A DNA stretch of 64,000 bases from Macrobrachium rosenbergii (lineage: Eukaryota; Arthropoda; Malacostraca; Decapoda; Palaemonidae): assembly GCF_040412425.1 (NCBI RefSeq), contig NC_089768.1, positions 1,009,001 to 1,073,000 on the forward strand, written 5' to 3'. Position 1 is the stretch's first letter; every line of letters begins with the position of its first letter. The notes beneath the pieces were generated by a model that saw only the letters and a list, made by a program, of their open reading frames with translations, did not search any database and was not told the origin of the DNA. Position numbers and translations under genes: made by a program. Positions 61,930 through 64,000 of the stretch are shown here, in pieces.

Positions 61930-64000
61930 TTGCACTCCACCTCTTGCCAGAAGAGGGAGAGTCTGGCTCCCACCGGGCGCACGAAGGATAGAGGAGTCAC
62001 TTTTTGGAAGGGGTTTTGGCTGAAGTCCTCTTGATGGACATAGCAGAGAAACGCACCTTGAAGCAGGGTCTCGAGAAATCCTGTCTTCCTCCAAGAAAGG
62101 GATGCTGTTGCAGAGGGGGGAGAGACTTGGCAGAAAAGGCAGAAAGGCCCTTAGGGCACTTTGAAGATTGTGCAAGAAGGTCTTGGGTTAATTTTTCTGA
62201 AAATCAGTGGCAATCTCCTACACCGCTAATTGAGGGAACAAAAACTACTTATCCAAGGGAGAATATAAAAGTGCAGGCTTCTGAACAGACATTACTCATC
62301 TTGTGGTGAAGGAGCACCACAACTCCCTCTTCTTCAAAACTGCTATGGCGAAAAGAGCTGCAACTTCGGAGGAGCCATACCTCACTGCCTTATCCGCACA
62401 GGATAAAATACCCAGCCAATCCGCAGCCAAGTCGGGCGCTAAAATGTCATGATCTTCTATTTTCCTGGTGAGAGCTCCTATCAACCATCCAGCGAACTGA
62501 AGGCTTCCAGGACTTTAAACAAGTGCTTCACAAGGTGATCAAACTTCGAAGAAAACTTCAGCAGAAGAAAAAGCCAAGTGACGAGCCGAGTCTATCAAAC
62601 CTGAGAAGTCATCCTGGGAAAAGATAGCACCTCCCAAGGATGGACCTTCTCCGGTTGAATAAGAGAGATACCTCCTGGCTGTCAATCTTGCAGGAGGAAA
62701 GGCAAAAGCAGCCTTCCCTTGTTCCCTCTTAATGGACAACCAATCCTCTACCTCTCTAAGCACCTTTCTCACAGACTAAGAGAGAACCATCTGAGGCAGG
62801 CACGAACTAGAATCTGCTTGGTTTCTCATAAGGAACGTGGAAGCGGGCGGCACTGGAGCAGCTGGTTGGAAATGAGAGAGGATGGTTGCCAAAAAATATC
62901 TCATCAGGGAAGCATAAGCCATAGGAGGAGGGTCTGCACTACTACTTCCTCCTCTGAAGAAACAGGAGACAAAGTAAGGTCTTGAGAAGGCCTATGTGAA
63001 GGGGGAGCCTTATGCAGAAGGCCCAAAACATCTTCCAACTGCTCCTTGATATGCGCGAAAGAAGGATCTTCAGGCACGTGAGCAGGAGACAATGATGTAG
63101 GTGTGCGTTCAGTGGAAGTTGGGTGGACAGTTGGCACTGAGTGCTTTGTGGGAGCCAAGCTGGCTTAAGGCGGGCACTCTGGAGTATGAGGTGGGCGTTT
63201 TGGAGTAGGAGATGGGTGCTCGACGACTGGCTAACACTCTGGACGCTCATATGGGCGCATAAAGTTCAGCATGTGAATGCTCAGAAGGGCAAACGGCTGC
63301 GCCACGTGCTGCAACCTGGTTGCGGACTAGCGGAACGGTCTCTAGCATGCTTCGGAGAAAAGGGAGAGGCGTCTCTATCAAGATGTCTCTTCAAGGGACG
63401 AGATTCACCTGGGAAGTGCCAAAAACGCCTCTTATTAGCACTAGATTCACTATCGGGGTCAGACGATAACCAGTGGGCACTCACTGTGACGCCTTTCCAA
63501 CGGCTGTCAGAATTATGAAGCACTGAGTTGGATGAGGGGGCGACTGCCTGCGGGCAAACCCTGCTAACCTCCTTTGGACCTCCGGTATGTCTGCTCCCAA
63601 GTTCAGGGGAGTACGACAGTGACCTTCGTCTGGGAGCGTCAACGGGACGGACAGCCACCTCCTCCACTGGCAGTGACACTTGTTTAATACTCTGCACTTC
63701 GTCCATAAGGACTTTAAGCGATCCACCCAACTTAGAATCAGTATTAACTATGAGATCGAATTTACGATCGAACTTACTCTCGAGGCTGGCTACGGTACAG
63801 GGATCAGAAGCACGGGAGCCAGGAATAGGAGTTGATGGAGAATTATTAGGAGGACTATGGATGGGGGCTAAAGCAAGGGCAGGAGAAGAAGGAATGTTAC
63901 AGTCAATGAGTTGAATGTTAGTGACAGACTCTATGCTCTGAGCTCTACTCTCTACACTCTGAGCTCTACTTTTTGCTCTAACAGCCACCTTCCTTTTCCT
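61930..64000 (-). pseudogene. Gag of the right-edge DIRS element (partial)
   Basis: 63988-63281 is a Ser/Pro-rich N-terminal part with tandem RAQS-[VI]-ES phrases, ASLESKFDRKFDLIVNTDSK and a basic end (KRHLDRDASPFSPKHARD). 62772-62539 has REVEDWLSIKREQGKAAFAF then LTARRYLSYSTGEG. 62484-62296 has PDLAADWLGILSCADKAVRY then SSEVAALFAIAVLKKRELW, resembling the helical core of DIRS gag. Frames shift between segments. The start lies at or past the window edge. Confidence 0.6.

Larger units (their letters stand above)
59366..64000 (-). mobile_element. DIRS-like element running off the right edge
   Basis: Minus-strand order from the edge: gag (63988 to about 61930), RT with intact YLDDW, RNase H, connection and the start of a recombinase (to about 60060). 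Then the sequence jumps to a 3' terminal region (59366-60050) that matches, reversed, the tail of DIRS copy 2 at 29043-29745. Most of the recombinase is therefore deleted, or the tail belongs to another copy. The 5' ITR lies beyond the window. Confidence 0.78.

Overview
This is a piece of a large, repeat-rich animal nuclear genome. I read it as an arthropod, most likely a decapod crustacean. The basis is long introns, several lineages of DIRS-like tyrosine-recombinase retrotransposons, a tRNA-derived SINE and other short repeats that I associate with decapods, and long (TA)n, (GA)n and (CT)n tracts. The species is inference only; no rRNA, mitochondrial or species-diagnostic gene is present.

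Only one host gene can be supported: fidgetin-like 1 (FIGNL1), an AAA+ ATPase that dismantles RAD51/DMC1 filaments. It lies on the minus strand across almost the whole window. Eight internal exons (52998..52721, 46002..45915, 43409..43251, 16490..16381, 15519..15383, 11429..11306, 7513..7403 and 1107..999) have GT-AG junctions and compatible phases at every join, and together give 372 codons. They run from the acidic N-terminal region through the RAD51-binding FxxA motif to the AAA+ Walker A loop. The rest of the ATPase domain lies left of base 1. A further 5' exon may lie right of base 64000.

Everything else is intronic and is dominated by mobile elements. From left to right: a decayed DIRS copy (1.8-4.8 kb); a 5' DIRS fragment with an ITR and a gag-like ORF (11.6-14.5 kb); Tigger-like MITEs and a 300-bp (TA)n tract (17-18.1 kb); a piggyBac-like TTAA element filled with ~380-bp tandem repeats (18.25-21.22 kb); a DD37E Tc1/mariner element with TIRs joined through one TA to a Tigger-like MITE (23.02-26.11 kb); a second DIRS copy of the first family (26.47-29.75 kb); an 8.2-kb DIRS element with full ITRs and an internal complementary region (31.8-39.97 kb); a second TTAA satellite-bearing element (40.27-42.45 kb); a tRNA-derived SINE (42.8-43.04 kb); a DIRS copy with RT, RNase H and tyrosine recombinase (46.3-49.99 kb); a DIRS fragment split by a 1.13-kb TA element (50.06-52.26 kb); a DIRS deletion derivative with ITRs and ICR but no RT (53.13-58.98 kb), itself interrupted by a MITE; and a large DIRS copy running off the right edge (59.36-64.0 kb).

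None of the element proteins looks intact. Most carry frameshifts, nonsense codons or lost catalytic residues. The most informative structures are the DIRS ITR/ICR pairs, the TTAA elements that carry satellite arrays (one keeping what may be the start of a transposase), the DD37E transposase, and an in-frame TGA at the same conserved RT codon in two different DIRS copies.
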